Program-made: the position numbers and the translations under genes
The notes under the pieces: generated by a model
Seen by the model: only the letters and a program-made list of their open reading frames with translations
What the model was told of the DNA's origin: nothing
Database searches by the model: none
Source of the DNA: Palaemon carinicauda
Lineage: Eukaryota > Arthropoda > Malacostraca > Decapoda > Palaemonidae
Direction of reading: 5' to 3'
Assembly (NCBI RefSeq): GCF_036898095.1
Contig: NC_090726.1
Span: 40,021,483 to 40,085,482 of the forward strand
Length of the DNA stretch: 64,000 bases
In this document: in pieces, positions 14,714 to 25,789 of the stretch
Numbering within the stretch: position 1 is the stretch's first letter
How the letters are laid out: each line of letters begins with the position of its first letter

Positions 14714-14912
14714 TGAGAAGAAATTGAGTCTTTGTTTACATCGAGAGTGGTATCTGGCCGACAATTGGCGCTGGTGGGCACACCCGCAACCTGTATAGCG
14801 ATCGCTGGCGAGTTTTTTACTGTATGTGTCTGTCGAGCAACAGAGTTGCAGCTATTATATATTCACCGGGTAAGTATATTCAAAAATTTATTTTATAATT
14901 AAAATATCATTT
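14714..14912 (+). repeat. Right inverted terminal repeat of element B
   Basis: The inverse of the left ITR over ~150 bp, followed by the right-specific outer end CACCGGGTAAGTATATTCAA down to ATATCATTTT. Confidence 0.92.
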
Positions 14913-15187
14913 TCCAACCCTTAACCCCCAGGGGTTATTTTTTTTCAAGCACATTTTGCAGTATATTTTTTTTAAATTGCTCTAACAGCCTTAATTTTTG
15001 TCATAGAGAGGTCAGGTTGGTCTCATTCTTTTTGAAAATGTCTGAAGTTTCTCAAAAAATTATAAAAAATATGCAAAATAAAATGTAAATAGCAGTTTTT
15101 TGCAAGGACGTACTGGTACGTCCATGGGGGTAAAGGGACGAGTTTTGTGAAACGTACCAGTACGTCCTTTGGGGGTAAAAGGGATAA
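14913..15187 (+). mobile_element. Right fragment of TTAA-flanked MITE, split by element B
   Basis: Resumes with CCAACCCTTAACCCCCAGGG and ends with GGGGGTAAAAGGGATAA at 15187. The terminal TTAA is mutated to ATAA. The near-palindrome GGACGTACTGGTACGTCC lies at 15106-15123. Together with 8455-8485 it reconstitutes the ~300 bp family. Confidence 0.9.
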
Positions 15188-16080
15188 GGGCCCCTGTGAA
15201 GGCGCAAGAACCCGAGGATTTAGACTTCAGCGACTAATTTTTTTATTATTACATTGTGGTTAAGATATGATTTAGAGTGCTGCCCATAGCTTTTTTTTGT
15301 GTAGGAGAGAGATTTACGAATGGGGTCCGGTGGCTTGCCCCCGGCTAGGGGTTGTGACCTTGGAACTACTAGGTTCGGTTAGGTTGGGTTTGTATAATAA
15401 CGACAGTGTTTGAGGGGTCGCAGGGGACCGTTAGCCTGCGAGTACAGTACGATTAAAATTATGGCCAGGAAGCTGTTCACAAACATACACAAAGGGTTGC
15501 AAACGTAACCTCCTCCCAACTTCGTTGGCGGAGGTAAAAATAGGGGATGTATGTACGATAGTGGCCACCTGTTGTAGTCTTGTGAACGGTTAAATAACGG
15601 GAAGAAATTCCTGTTTTCTGCGGCCGCGAGAAGATATGGCCGCTTATCTACAAAGCCTCTAACATTTTATTTCTGATGGAAGCATTACGTGATTATATAG
15701 AAATTTAGAACGTTCTTCGCTATTACTGGAAAATAGTCTAATGCCTTTGTCTAGGGGTATACTGTGTTGAGCTCTTTCCCATTCGGTAGCCATGCCTCAA
15801 CTAAGAATTTTTATTTGAAAATCAATTGCTGCATTCTGTAACGATTATGAAGAAAACCTAATGAAAAGGAGTGATTAAAAAATATCTGGATTCTGATTGG
15901 CCAATTAAAAGTAAAAGTCATAAAAACGAGAGGGAAAATTATTATTGCAAGGTGGGTACATGCTTAAACAAATGAATAGGGCACGCCAAAATCTAATTGC
16001 TAATAGTATTGCACTTAGAGAAAGTATAGCATTTCCATTGGAGCACCGAGCTCAGTGAGTGGAGGTACTGCGCAATTTAG
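15188..16080 (+). other. Possible promoter/5' flank of the BTB gene; no gene seen
   Basis: No ORF or recognised repeat. GC content is higher than in the surroundings at 15300-15660, with GGCCGCGAG near 15622. It immediately precedes the first candidate exon, so it is the natural place for a promoter, but I see no decisive TATA/Inr/DPE set. The location is an inference only. Confidence 0.3.
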
Positions 16081-16113
16081 ATGAAAATTGTCACGGTGTG
16101 CAATGAAGAGGAG
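16081..16113 (+). CDS. Candidate upstream first coding exon of BTB gene
   Basis: An ATG opens 11 codons (MKIVTVCNEEE) that end exactly at a strong donor (GAG|GTAAGTAG, 16114). It would join in phase 0 to 17111, whose 18 nt before the next ATG are stop-free and give VRYFWK followed by Met. If used, the protein gains 17 N-terminal residues. Alternatively this is a 5' UTR exon or chance. Weak but testable. Confidence 0.3.
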
Positions 16114-17128
16114 GTAAGTAGGATGGGAACAAATGTATTAACATATGAGAGCTACACTTTGTGACACTGTGAAGATAAACAAATAACTTATAAAAATTCC
16201 ATACATAATGTAATGATTGATATTTTCTCTTATGCATTTGCGCAGATAATATACTGTATGGAGAAGAAGTGTTTTTTGCTTTCATGTGTTTTACTCAAGA
16301 AAAATATAAATTACAGCAAAACAGGAGGGTGGCTAACCAAAATTTAACTTTGGTTATTTGTTCAAAAGTTCAAATGGTTATGGAATCATATCACATTGAT
16401 ATTACTCTTATATGTTTTCATTCATGTAATCTTTTTTTTTCCAATTTACTTTTTTCCCATATAACTTTTCCTTGAAATACTCCATTGCTGCAAAATAGAA
16501 TATAGGTAATGGTAAATTTATAGTTACAACAGGACTAATTTTCCTATAGGAAATTATATTAACCTACCTTTTGTAGTGTATTTTAAATGACTTTGCCCTC
16601 TATTCCGGCTGGAAATTAGTGGTTAGAGAGAAACCTACGAGACCCTCTTAAAAAACTAAAATTTCAGTATCGCTCAGTATTCATGATAAAGACAAAAAGA
16701 AGTAATTTGAATGATTTTGATGATGATATTTAGCAGAAGCCCATATTTTTCAAATCATTATCTTACAGTATGAGAATTCTAGACGTTATGACTGAAAACG
16801 TAAGTAAAATAAGGGAAACGGGTCTTATCTTACCACACCCACCTATCCTAGTTTAGAGGGCGGGCCCTTTGCCCCATAAACCTTTCCATGACCAGACTAA
16901 GAAAGAAAATTTTGCGTATTTGGGTTAGCCACCTCAGTTACCTTAACTCTGTCATTCAAAAGTACAAGGGAGAAGCCTACCTGATAAGTAAAGACACAAC
17001 GTCCTAGGGAAGATAAGAAAAGTGTCGTTTTAATTTAGTTTTGGTGAAATATGGTTTGAGTATTGTTCTTCACAATATGAATTTAATTTGCTCTACTGTA
17101 TATTTTTCAGGTGCGTTACTTTTGGAAG

Positions 17129-17209
17129 ATGGATGCCAGAAATTGCCAGGTGGTCTGGAAATCCCATTCTAGCGAGATGACAAATATTATACTCAAGTAT
17201 AGAGATGAG
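17129..17209 (+). CDS. BTB gene exon: start of BTB domain
   Basis: The acceptor TATTTTTCAG ends at 17110 and the donor GAG|GTAAGT is at 17210. The ATG at 17129 gives 27 codons. QVVWKSHSSEMTNIILKYRDE matches the opening of arthropod BTB domains (the W-x-x-H-x-x-N/E element of the ttk/lola/bab group), and the intron sits just before the conserved F/Y-x-D-A/V-T strand. The exon ends in phase 0, matching the next exon. Translation from this ATG has the usual short N-terminus for this group; an upstream start is possible. Confidence 0.85.
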
Positions 17210-17689
17210 GTAAGTTACTCCATATTTGTTTTCCAGTGTGGCATTTTTCTGTTGAGGTATACTTAATGAAATGGAAACTAAATTAAATGCTAAAATCTAA
17301 TCTTTGGTAAGCATTGAAATATAAATTGCTGTAGAGATTTGATATACAGTTCTGTGCCAATGTAAATACTAAATCTTTAAAAATGCTAAGTTATAGGTCA
17401 CTCAAAATTTAATTGTAAATACATTGGTAGTGTGATTTTAAGTAGGTCAAGGACAGTAGCTCCTCAATATCCAGATCTTTCCATTGACATTGTCTCTTTT
17501 AATTTTATACAATTCATTTAAAATACTGTATAATTATTGATTTTAACTTACTTTTGAGAAACGCATCCATTCTATTTCTTGTTTAATTACACAAAATATT
17601 TTCATGCAGTAAAGAGGAACTGATAAAATTTTTGGCCTTGGATTTACTGAGAGGATATTTTTAGATTCTTTCATTCTATTATTTGTTCT

Positions 17690-20600
17690 TACACATATTA
17701 CAAATCATCGACCCTTAGTAGGCATATGACGTCAGTGAAGCAGGAAACCTGCTGTTAAACTAAATAACAAGGTAAACAGTGTTTGGTTTTCTTGGAAACC
17801 TCACTTTTGACTTTGTTGTAACTCTGTATGCATGTTCCTCGCTGTGTCTTACAATTTGGCTAATTAATCTTTTCTTATCTATTTCCTGAGTGTTTGCTAT
17901 CTTGTTTTTTGGATGGCTACCCCAAGATCAGACATGCGGCTTTCCCCAGGTAAAACTGGTCCTTGTTGTGGCTAGTATATGTGTAAGACATAGGGAGATC
18001 CCCATCAACTCTTAATTTTGCAGGGATATGTCCATTTGTAGGCATCTCCTTGTAATGAGAGTAGATCATGACCTCCTATGTAGTGGGCGTACTTTGCGAA
18101 TACAGTACTCTAAGAGGGACTGATTGGCATATGACTTGGCAACTCCTAAGCTAATTCTGAAGAAACTAAGCCCTCTGTGTCTCCTTTAGGTTCTGCCATG
18201 GCTGTGTCCTCTGTATGAATTTACAGGAAGGGAGACTGCCTTGCTCTCTGGGAGTGCCTTTGAAGGAATCGGGTGTATTATCTTCCCCTGGTGAGGGCAA
18301 TACCCCCTGCCTCCCTCTAAAAAAAACTGTTATTGTGACACCTGTTGGTGACCCTCACTGCAAGGACTTGATCTTAGGTAAGTTTTAAGTCTTCCCTAGG
18401 CATACATGGTGCTCTGTCTGCTGAGATACTAATTTAGGTGCTAGGAGTGGCTAGTTCTAAGATGTCTCATGACTCTATGCCTTCCTCTTCAATTGCCCCT
18501 TCTGCAGAAGAGCAAACTGATATGATGTCCTTCAATGAGCCATTGCCAGCTGCTATGGAACCTCCTGTGTCTTTACTTTCTGTAGGGAGGTCACCAACAG
18601 CCGGAAATTCTTGACAATGATGAAGAGTAACAAGAGGAAAACGAATTGTACGTGCTCTCTTTCCCGTCATCTCTCCTCATTCTATGCCTCCTTCATCACT
18701 TCCGACGTAATGCTTGCCACCCCCAAGAAGAAGAAATTGCTAAAGCCCAGGACTACCAATTGAGGAGAGTATCCTGAAATGTGAACCATTTCATGGGAGG
18801 AATTGCACAACACCAAACCCTGACCCTTTAGGAAATGCTTTCTGTGTGAGGTACAGGAACTCGCTGGGTCTTGGGAGAGACCAAGTGCCAGCGCTCCTGG
18901 TCAGGACTTGCCCTTGTCCCTCTCCTGCCTTGGGACGCTTCCAACACGTTTTGGTGATACCAGCGTGAACATTGAAAGCTGCCTGGAAGAGACCTGCAAA
19001 AGGTGGAGAGGAAATCTCATGTTGCTCCTCTGGTTCTACTGAACAGCAATAGCTTTCTTCTTGCTCTGCCAAACAACAAGAGTCTTCTTGTCGCTCTGTC
19101 GAACAAGAGTTTTCTTCTCGCTCTGCCGAACAAGAGCTTTCTTCTTGCTCTGCCAAACAACAAGAGTCTTCTTGTCACTCTGCCAAACAACAAGTCTTCT
19201 TGTAGCTCTGCCGAACAACAAGAGTCTTCTTGTCGCAATGCCAAGAAACACGATTATTCTTGTCGCTCTGCTGAACAACAAGTCTTCTTGTTGCTCTGCC
19301 GAAAAACAAGAGTCTTCTTGTCACTCTGCCGAACAACAAGAGCTTTCTTCTTGCTCTTCTGAACAAGAGCTTTCTTCTCGCTCTGCCCGCTCCAATGATG
19401 TTGGAGGATCGGACAAAATCACTATCAATATGCGAGATAGGGGGACAAGAGACCAGAAAGAGTAGTAAGTAATAGTACCAAAGGAAAATAACTACTGATA
19501 GCTCAGCCCCGTGATTCTATCAGGGCCAAAGGCTAGACAGGTATCACCATCTGACTCCCTATTCACGCCGGCCCACTTCCTGTAGGCAAAGGGAAAATTC
19601 GAGTTTGAATGTATTTGCACTCGTGCATAAGTTCAGTAGACTGTGTAAGGGGATCTGAGTTCCACCTTCAGGGCCTGTGCTGGATTCCATGAGAGAAGGA
19701 GACTTCATGCTTCCTAGTACCCATTCATCAGTCCTCTTGGAAGTATGTCCCCTTGTCCTTCTACAGTACAGTGTACCATTTCAAGACTGTGCTTTGGACT
19801 GTGTACGGCTCCTCAGGCATTCACTCAGGTGTTCACCCTGGTAGCAGCTTGGCCCATTCACAAGGGATACGTCTATCAAGGTATCTCGATGATTGGCTGA
19901 TTCTGGCCGCTTCAGGGAGGCAGTTGCTCTAGTTCCATTTTGTCATGATCTAGGGATTAGAAGAAGTCCAATCTTATACTCATGTAGAGGTTTAAGTCCT
20001 TCCTTTAGAATTGCATTAGCAAGTTCAGGGAGGAACCCTGCCTGTTCTTGTCCAAGATAATACTTCTAGCTTTCCTCTCTGGAGAAACTTGTTCTTCAAG
20101 GGTGTCTACATCCCCTTCAGTGTGATGGATCACTGGTCAGCTTAAAAGTATCATCTAAATCTTTGCTCCAGCAGGGCAGGAGGTTCGGGACAATCTGGCC
20201 TGATGACTAAACAAGCAATACCTCACCAGGGTAGTCCCACTTTATTCCCCACTTCTGGACATGCAGCTGTCTCAGATGCATCAAAGGATGGCTAAGGTGC
20301 ACACCAGAATAACCTGGAAGAAGAGAAACATCTGCACATCAACAACCTAGAAATGCAAGCAACGTTTCTAGCTCCAGAAGTATTCCAATAACATTTGAGA
20401 AGGTATTTGATAAGTGTTGATAAGCAACAACACTATTGTAGTAGCCTAGATCAACAAGCAAGAGGACAGGGTTTTGCACTCCTTTGCTGACGAAGGAGAT
20501 GAACATCTGGGTGTGGCATTTCATGCCGTAGAGTTGTCAGCCAAGTACAATCCAGGCAAGAGGAACGCACTGTCGCCACAGGCAGGTTGTAAGGTTGGAG

Positions 20601-22520
20601 TGGTCTCGCATCCTTATGTAATGGTAAGGCTTTTTGTTCTGTTGGGATCTCCAGTGTTTGACCTGCTTACTACACTGCTAAGCAGGAAATCCCCTTATTT
20701 TGTTCCCCCTTTCCAGATCTTTGAGCAGTGTTTGAAGACTTCATCCAATGCTCTTTGGATCACCTGGATGCCTATGCCTCTCCTCCATTGTTCCTGTTCT
20801 GCCCGCTTATCAACTGACTACAGTATGATTATGCCAGGCCTCGGACTGATCCAGGTGGCTTCCAGATGACCACATGCTGAGAGGTATCCTTAGCTGTCAG
20901 CACTTCTAACCGAGGTTTCCAGAGAACTACATTTGTGGTTCATACGTTTCTGTCAGCCGCATCTTCAAAGTTGCTACCAATCCATTAAGTTGCTGGAACT
21001 TCACAGTTGGTGGCTATTCAGCATCTCTGAGTAAACGAGATCTCAGAACACTTGCAATATTCCTCTGTAGCTGTTTACCAGGGAAATGGACCATCTTCGG
21101 CAATTGGTGTCGTAGAAGTGATACTTCTATCGGAGCATCTCTATTGGAGATCGTGAATTTCTTTGTCTTCCTTCGCTGAGAGGTGCTTCTCTGTCGCGTT
21201 TGTCAAATACTATTGCTAAACCTTGAGTACTGCCATTTGACTGAAGGGTATAGATCTTCCTCTTGTGGGAGTTGAACAACACTGAGTGTTGATCAGTATT
21301 GCTCATCCAGGGACACCACACTCCAGGGGTGGGAGTGACCCTAGTTTTCAAGGATTTATGTGTACCCTTTTTGAGCCTTGAGAATGTTGTTAGAATTCTG
21401 ATCATGAAGATTATTTCTTTGAAGAGAATAGGCAAGATACTCTGCCTCTTTTAGTCATCTACACTTATGGGTGGAAGGTATTTGTGGCCAATTCCAGAAC
21501 CCTTCGGTGCACAACCCCAAGCTCGTGATCTTCTCCATTACTTGACATGAAGCATCAGATGGCAACCAAGAGGAGATGCTTTTGTGTCCTGTGGGGGTTT
21601 TGCGATAATATCTGAAGAGAACTTATCACCTCAGGTCTGAATTTCAACACCTCCTCCATAGCATTGTGAAAACCAAGAAAGTGGTGTCAATAATATGATC
21701 TCTTTCTGTCTTTGTGAGACAAAACATAGGGCATACACCTCGGCAACTGAGAAGGTCAAGGTTCCAGCCAGGACCAGAGCCCATGAAGTCATTGGTAAAG
21801 TTCACCCTACCTTCAAAGAATCTTGCTGTCAGCCAGGTGATGAAGGCTGGTGTTTGTAATGCTAAACAACCCTGAAGGCTCTTTACTTATGAGAGTTCAT
21901 TATACCTACAAGTACCGTGTCAATTGTGTTCTTGGTCTTGTGTTGGTTGCTAAAGTAGTTACATAGTGCGCCCAGCTCCTGCACAGGACAGGAAGCATCA
22001 TGTCTATGGTATTGTATAGATGTAAATCTTAAATGAAAGGTAGAACAACTAGATGTAAGTCTAGAATGAAAGATAGAATGACTAGCTCTTCTCCTTCATC
22101 TTTCCTACTCTCCTGAGCTTCATACTTAGAGAAGTATCTCTCCCTTGACGAGGGGCAGGAGGGTAAAATATATACAGTACCAACTTGTTAATTGTCATGT
22201 CCCAGGTACAGTATATCATTTCGGACTGCACTTCCTCCGGAGAAAGTGATTCCTCATTTGACCACGTGTCAATCTTACTGTATAGACCAGACCCTATCAG
22301 TCTATTCATCCCTTTAATGGAATGTTAGAGGGTTGCCGGAGTTGTCGTCTTTGCTCTACTACATGACCAGGTAGACTGACATTTCCATTGAGGAAAAAGA
22401 ACCAACGAGTTCTGTTGTAATGGGACTTACGACCCATCAATTAGTGTGGCTCCCTATTTTAAAGAACGAAAGGTGAACCCATCAGTAATTACAAGCCTGG
22501 ATGTCCAAAGATGATTGTTT
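17690..22520 (+). pseudogene. Decayed DIRS-like element C in first large BTB intron
   Basis: Remnants in + order: a gag-like Cys-rich region near 17920-18120, a Gln/Ser minisatellite at 19055-19390, RT with SRYLDDWLILAASG near 19880-19920, RNase H with HINNLEMQA near 20337 and AKYNPGKRNAL near 20540, and a recombinase-like TRAHEV near 21770. Stops and frameshifts are throughout. The ends are not resolved. It is a transcription-passive intronic relic. Confidence 0.7.
19055..19390 (+). repeat. ~30-bp minisatellite (CAACAAGAGTCTTCTTGTCGC unit)
   Basis: At least ten imperfect copies of a ~30 bp unit built on CAACAAGAGTCTTCTTGT and CTCTGCCGAA. The unit length is a multiple of three, so several frames on both strands stay open (EQQESSCRSA-like in one frame); these ORFs are not genes. 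It lies in the gag-equivalent part of relic C. Confidence 0.9.
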
Positions 22521-22542
22521 GGTTTTTGTAAATAAGCAAAGC

Positions 22543-22662
22543 TATGTTGTAGAAACAAGGTTTCATTGTTGTAGAAACAAGGTTTCATTGTTGTAGAAAC
22601 AAGGTTTCATTGTTGTAGAAACAAGGTTGCATTGATGTAGAAACAAGGTTTCATAGTTGTAA
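22543..22662 (+). repeat. 22-bp tandem repeat, about five copies
   Basis: The unit TTGTAGAAACAAGGTTTCAT plus a TG spacer, repeated with one or two substitutions in the last copies. Intronic. Confidence 0.92.
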
Positions 22663-23049
22663 TTTTTTGTTTCAAATATTCAGATGAGAGTACTGTAGTT
22701 ATCCGTACTGTAATTTTTTTCATCTTGTAAGTTGGTTGCTACTTCCTACTAAGAATTCCTTAAGTTGAATGAAAAGTCTTATTTAAAGGCTGTTCATAAA
22801 TAGAAGTTGTAATTATTATATCTGACTTTATAAAGTTCTGCAATACAGTAAAAGACTTTCAACTAAAAAATATGAGATAATTAGCTGTTTATTCGCTTTT
22901 GTTTTATTTGTACTTTTGATATTATTAGATATAATGCAAATGTGAAAGTTAGCTGAATTATTATTCATTATATTTTCTACCAAACATGCATCAACAAATC
23001 TATTTTTATTTAAGTGTCAATATTCATATATATATATATTTTTTTACAG
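22663..23049 (+). other. AT-rich intron end before the BTB core exon
   Basis: No repeat family recognised. It holds the (AT)n-T polypyrimidine tract and acceptor at 23049. Confidence 0.4.
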
Positions 23050-23682
23050 ACCAAATATACAGATGCAACAATCATTTGTTCCGGGTACACGTATCCTGTT
23101 CACAAAGTGATCTTATCTTCGTCCAGTAAGTATTTTGAAGAGCTGTTACAGCAGACGGAAAATCTACATCCCCTTTCTCATCCAGTGCTAGTGCTGAACA
23201 ATGTGAAAAAAGGTGGTTTAGAGGCCATTTTGAACTTTATATACTTGGGAGAGGTCAGTGTTCAGGAAAAAGATATTGCTCAGTTATTTGACTCTGCCAG
23301 AGAGCTGAAAATTAAAGGCCTATGTGAAGAGGCATTAAGAAGTGTTTGCCTCTCAATTGATGGCCAGACCAATGTAACATACAGTTTATCGACTAATTCT
23401 GCGAGTCGCAAGGAAAGTACTTTGGAAAGTGAATCGGCGGATCCAGAAAAAAAACGAAAACGGGATACACTGACTGGGAGCTCCGTGAAATTAAGGAGAA
23501 ACCCTAAACGACACAAAAAAACTAAGGGGAATGATTCCTGTTCGAACAGTGCGAAAGGAAGCATGGCAAAGGATGTTACAACTACTGACTTTGCGTTCAC
23601 GGCAGGTGAAGCCGCTACTGAAGACAATGTAGGATCGGGCATTTCTGATGGTGGAATGTTAACTCAGGAAACTGAAACCAAG
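23050..23682 (+). CDS. BTB gene exon: BTB core and basic nuclear-localisation region
   Basis: The acceptor TTTTTTACAG ends at 23049 and the donor AAG|GTGAGT is at 23683; 211 codons, phase 0 at both ends. Residues 28-125 complete the BTB fold: YTDATIICSG, then YPVHKVILSSSSKYFEELL, LEAILNFIYLGEV and ELKIKGLCE. These are the dimerisation and HKxxL signatures of BTB transcription factors. After it come a Ser/Glu-rich stretch and two basic patches (KKRKR at 161-165 and RRNPKRHKKTK at 176-186), probable nuclear localisation signals, then a Gly/Thr/acidic tail. The BTB mediates homo- or heterodimerisation and co-repressor contact. The antisense ORF here is a shadow. Confidence 0.93.
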
Positions 23683-23859
23683 GTGAGTAACTGATATCCA
23701 GTGTGCCTGTAGTGACATAGAAAACATGGTGGCCCCATTTTGTAAGAGAGACTAGGTTTCCTATATGCAGGTACTAATTTTTTTCTCATGTAATAAACTA
23801 TTATTGTTGGAGCAAATGCTTTTTTTATTGACCAGGCGGACATGAGTCTTTTTATAGTT

Positions 23860-24075
23860 TATATATGACATATTTGTTTTTGACGTTGTTAATAGTTTAT
23901 ATATGACATATCTCTTTTGACATTACTTTTTTTAGAGTGATTTATTGTTAATTTGTTCTCTTCAGTTATTTATTTCCTTATTTCCTTTCCTCACTGGGCT
24001 ATTTTTCCCTATTGGAGTCCCTGGGCTTATAGCATCTTGCTTTTCCAAGTAGGGTTGAAGCTTGGATAGTAATAA
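23860..24075 (+). mobile_element. LINE 3'-end fragment (GGGCTATTTTTCCCTATTGG family)
   Basis: Shares TATAGTTTATATATGACATA, ATTTCCTTTCCTCACTGGGC and CATCTTGCTTTTCCAAGTAG, ending in (TAA)n, with the better copy at 33430-33856. A more diverged copy follows at 24093-24385. Confidence 0.8.
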
Positions 24076-24092
24076 TAATAATAATAATTATG

Positions 24093-24385
24093 CCTGTGGA
24101 ATGGTCTTCATAATATGGAGAATCTGTGGAACTGCAGAAATTCAAACTTATTTCAAATGCTTTTCTGTTAAACAGGTTGACATAAGTCTCATTTCATAGT
24201 TGTAAATATGACTATTTAACATGGTTACTTATCTTAATATACCTGGTAGTTCATATTTTTCCATTATTTTGTTTTTATAGTTTATTAGTTACTTCTCTAT
24301 TTTCTTTCTGTATTGAGCTGCTTTCCCTGTTGGAGCCTTTCAGATTTTATTGTCCTTCTTTCCCAATTAAGGTTTTAAACCGATG
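24093..24385 (+). mobile_element. Diverged second LINE 3'-end fragment of the same family
   Basis: Reads TGGAATGGTCTTC near 24100, GTTGACATAAGTCTC near 24176 and GCTGCTTTCCCTGTTGGAGC near 24318, in the same order as the 33.4 kb copy but with many changes. Confidence 0.65.
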
Positions 24386-24620
24386 AATATTTACTAAATT
24401 TAACACCTGGCTTGCATGTAAGTGACAATTTTCCTAAACCACTGTAGTTATTCACGGTGTTTTTAGTTAATGATATGGTATTTAGCACATTAAGTTTTAA
24501 TCGCATTCATTATATTAGTGATAGATAAAATTTATCACGATGAACTGAAAATATCTCAAAAGTTGAAATGTTCATTCTTTATAGCAATTTGATTTCTTTA
24601 AGCGCTTTTTTGTATTTCAG

Positions 24621-24752
24621 AACAATGCTGGAGAGGCGGAGGAAGAAGCGAAAGGTATTGCAGACAGTGAGGAGGATTTTGTTAATATTAAAGAGGAGTT
24701 TATCGAAGACACTTGCAGTTCAAACACTGAGACTATATTCCTTCCATTCAAG
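24621..24752 (+). CDS. BTB gene exon: acidic linker
   Basis: The acceptor TGTATTTCAG ends at 24620 and the donor AAG|GTTAGT is at 24753; 44 codons, phase 0 at both ends. It is strongly acidic (AGEAEEEAKGIADSEEDF, then VNIKEEFIED). VxIKEE(F/Y) peptides are frequent in linkers of arthropod BTB and ZAD zinc-finger factors and resemble SUMO-acceptor sites. Being a multiple of three in phase 0, it could be skipped without changing frame. No catalytic role is expected. Confidence 0.8.
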
Positions 24753-24837
24753 GTTAGTAATAATGGGAGATTTATAGTATTTATTTCATACTTTCTCTAT
24801 GTTTTTACAAGTCTGACTAAACAACCTTCACCCCCTT

Positions 24838-25168
24838 GTAGTGGCCTGGTGGTAGCGTCCTTGACTGATGATTGCCAGACTGGGGTTTGGGTCCCACTCA
24901 AACTCGTTAAGTTCCTTTGATCACTGCAACCTCACCATCCTTGTGAGCTAAGGATGGGGGGTTTGGAGGAGCCTATAGGTCTATCTGCTGAGTCATCAGT
25001 AGCCATTGCCTGGCCCCTTGGTCCTAGCTTGGGTAGAGAGGGAGCTTGGACGCTGATTATATGTAATACGGTCAGTCTCTAGGGTATTGTCCTGTTTGAT
25101 AGGGCAATGCTACTAGCTCTTGCCTCTGCCATTCATGAGTGACCTTTAGATCTTTAAACCTTTAAAAC
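24838..25168 (+). mobile_element. tRNA-derived SINE, type 1
   Basis: The head GTGGCCTGGTGGTAGCGTCC and GGGGTTTGGGTCCCACTC resemble polymerase III A and B boxes of a degenerate tRNA. The body CTGAGTCATCAGTAGCCATT to CTGCCATTCATGAGTGACCT and an A-rich end follow. I recognise this body as a common decapod SINE type. It is intronic, + orientation. Confidence 0.75.
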
Positions 25169-25189
25169 TGCTGTCTAAGTTTTGGTTAT

Positions 25190-25445
25190 TCAACTCTCCA
25201 TCTTTGCCTTCAGCTTTTCCCATTTTTATATGTGGTTGCTGTTTTTTGTCAGCCTTCTTCATCTTCCTCTGCCCTGTACATCTTGTTGTCTTATACCCTT
25301 TTCTTCATGTCATTTAGTAATTTATCTTTCCACCTGAATTTTAGCCTTCCTCTCCTTTTGCCCTCAACCTCAATGTTCATAACCCTTTTACATACATGTT
25401 CAGCTTTTCTCATGACATGACCAAACCATTTCAGTTTTGGTTATT
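25190..25445 (-). pseudogene. LINE reverse-transcriptase C-terminal fragment
   Basis: The minus strand reads LKWFGHVMRKAEHVCKRVM then GKRRGRLKFRWKDKLLNDMK. This is the conserved WFGHVxR...GxRxRGRPKxRWxD block after the RT domain of many non-LTR retrotransposons. It is truncated at both ends. Confidence 0.75.
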
Positions 25446-25789
25446 CAACACATCCTTTAAAATCTTAAAGGTAAAATCAAGTGGGGTAAGGCTAAGAAAT
25501 TATGTATAAATTGACCAGTAACTCAAATATGAGAATTTAAGCACGAAATGTTCTTTGATCTAACGGGTTAATACTAAAACTGAAATATTTCTTATATTTC
25601 ATGAAATCCTGTCTGATGGTATGTGTTTCTGCTTCTGATTTTATTAATTAAACATTTTGACATAGGTCAAGTGAAATAGACTCTATTGGACGTGCGGTTT
25701 CGTTAACAATAAACAACTTGGTCATATTGCTGCTCCTCTTAAGGTGATAAACGTGAAATCTAAAACAATTGAAATCTCCTTCAATAGAA

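Larger units (their letters stand above)
8486..14912 (+). mobile_element. DIRS-like retrotransposon B (full length, coding-dead)
   Basis: A complete ~6.4 kb element. Its ends are inverted repeats (8486-8662 and ~14714-14912). An internal segment at 14585-14672 contains the complements of both outer ends joined head to head, the internal complementary region diagnostic of DIRS elements. Between them, in order, are a leader with a conserved hairpin, a decayed gag, RT, RNase H and a tyrosine recombinase. It interrupts a MITE, with GGAAATTT on the left and CCAACCC on the right, giving no target duplication beyond a shared TTT. That fits recombinase-mediated insertion. Frameshifts and stops in pol show that this copy is no longer autonomous. 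Confidence 0.92.

Noticed and set aside
19003..19465. CRISPR-like regular repeats and overlapping ORFs
   Set aside because: Units are contiguous with no unique spacers and degenerate; it is a minisatellite in a eukaryotic intron.
22543..22662. Short direct repeats resembling an array
   Set aside because: Tandem 22-bp units without spacers.
23280..23642. 120-codon minus-strand ORF
   Set aside because: Shadow of the BTB exon on the opposite strand.
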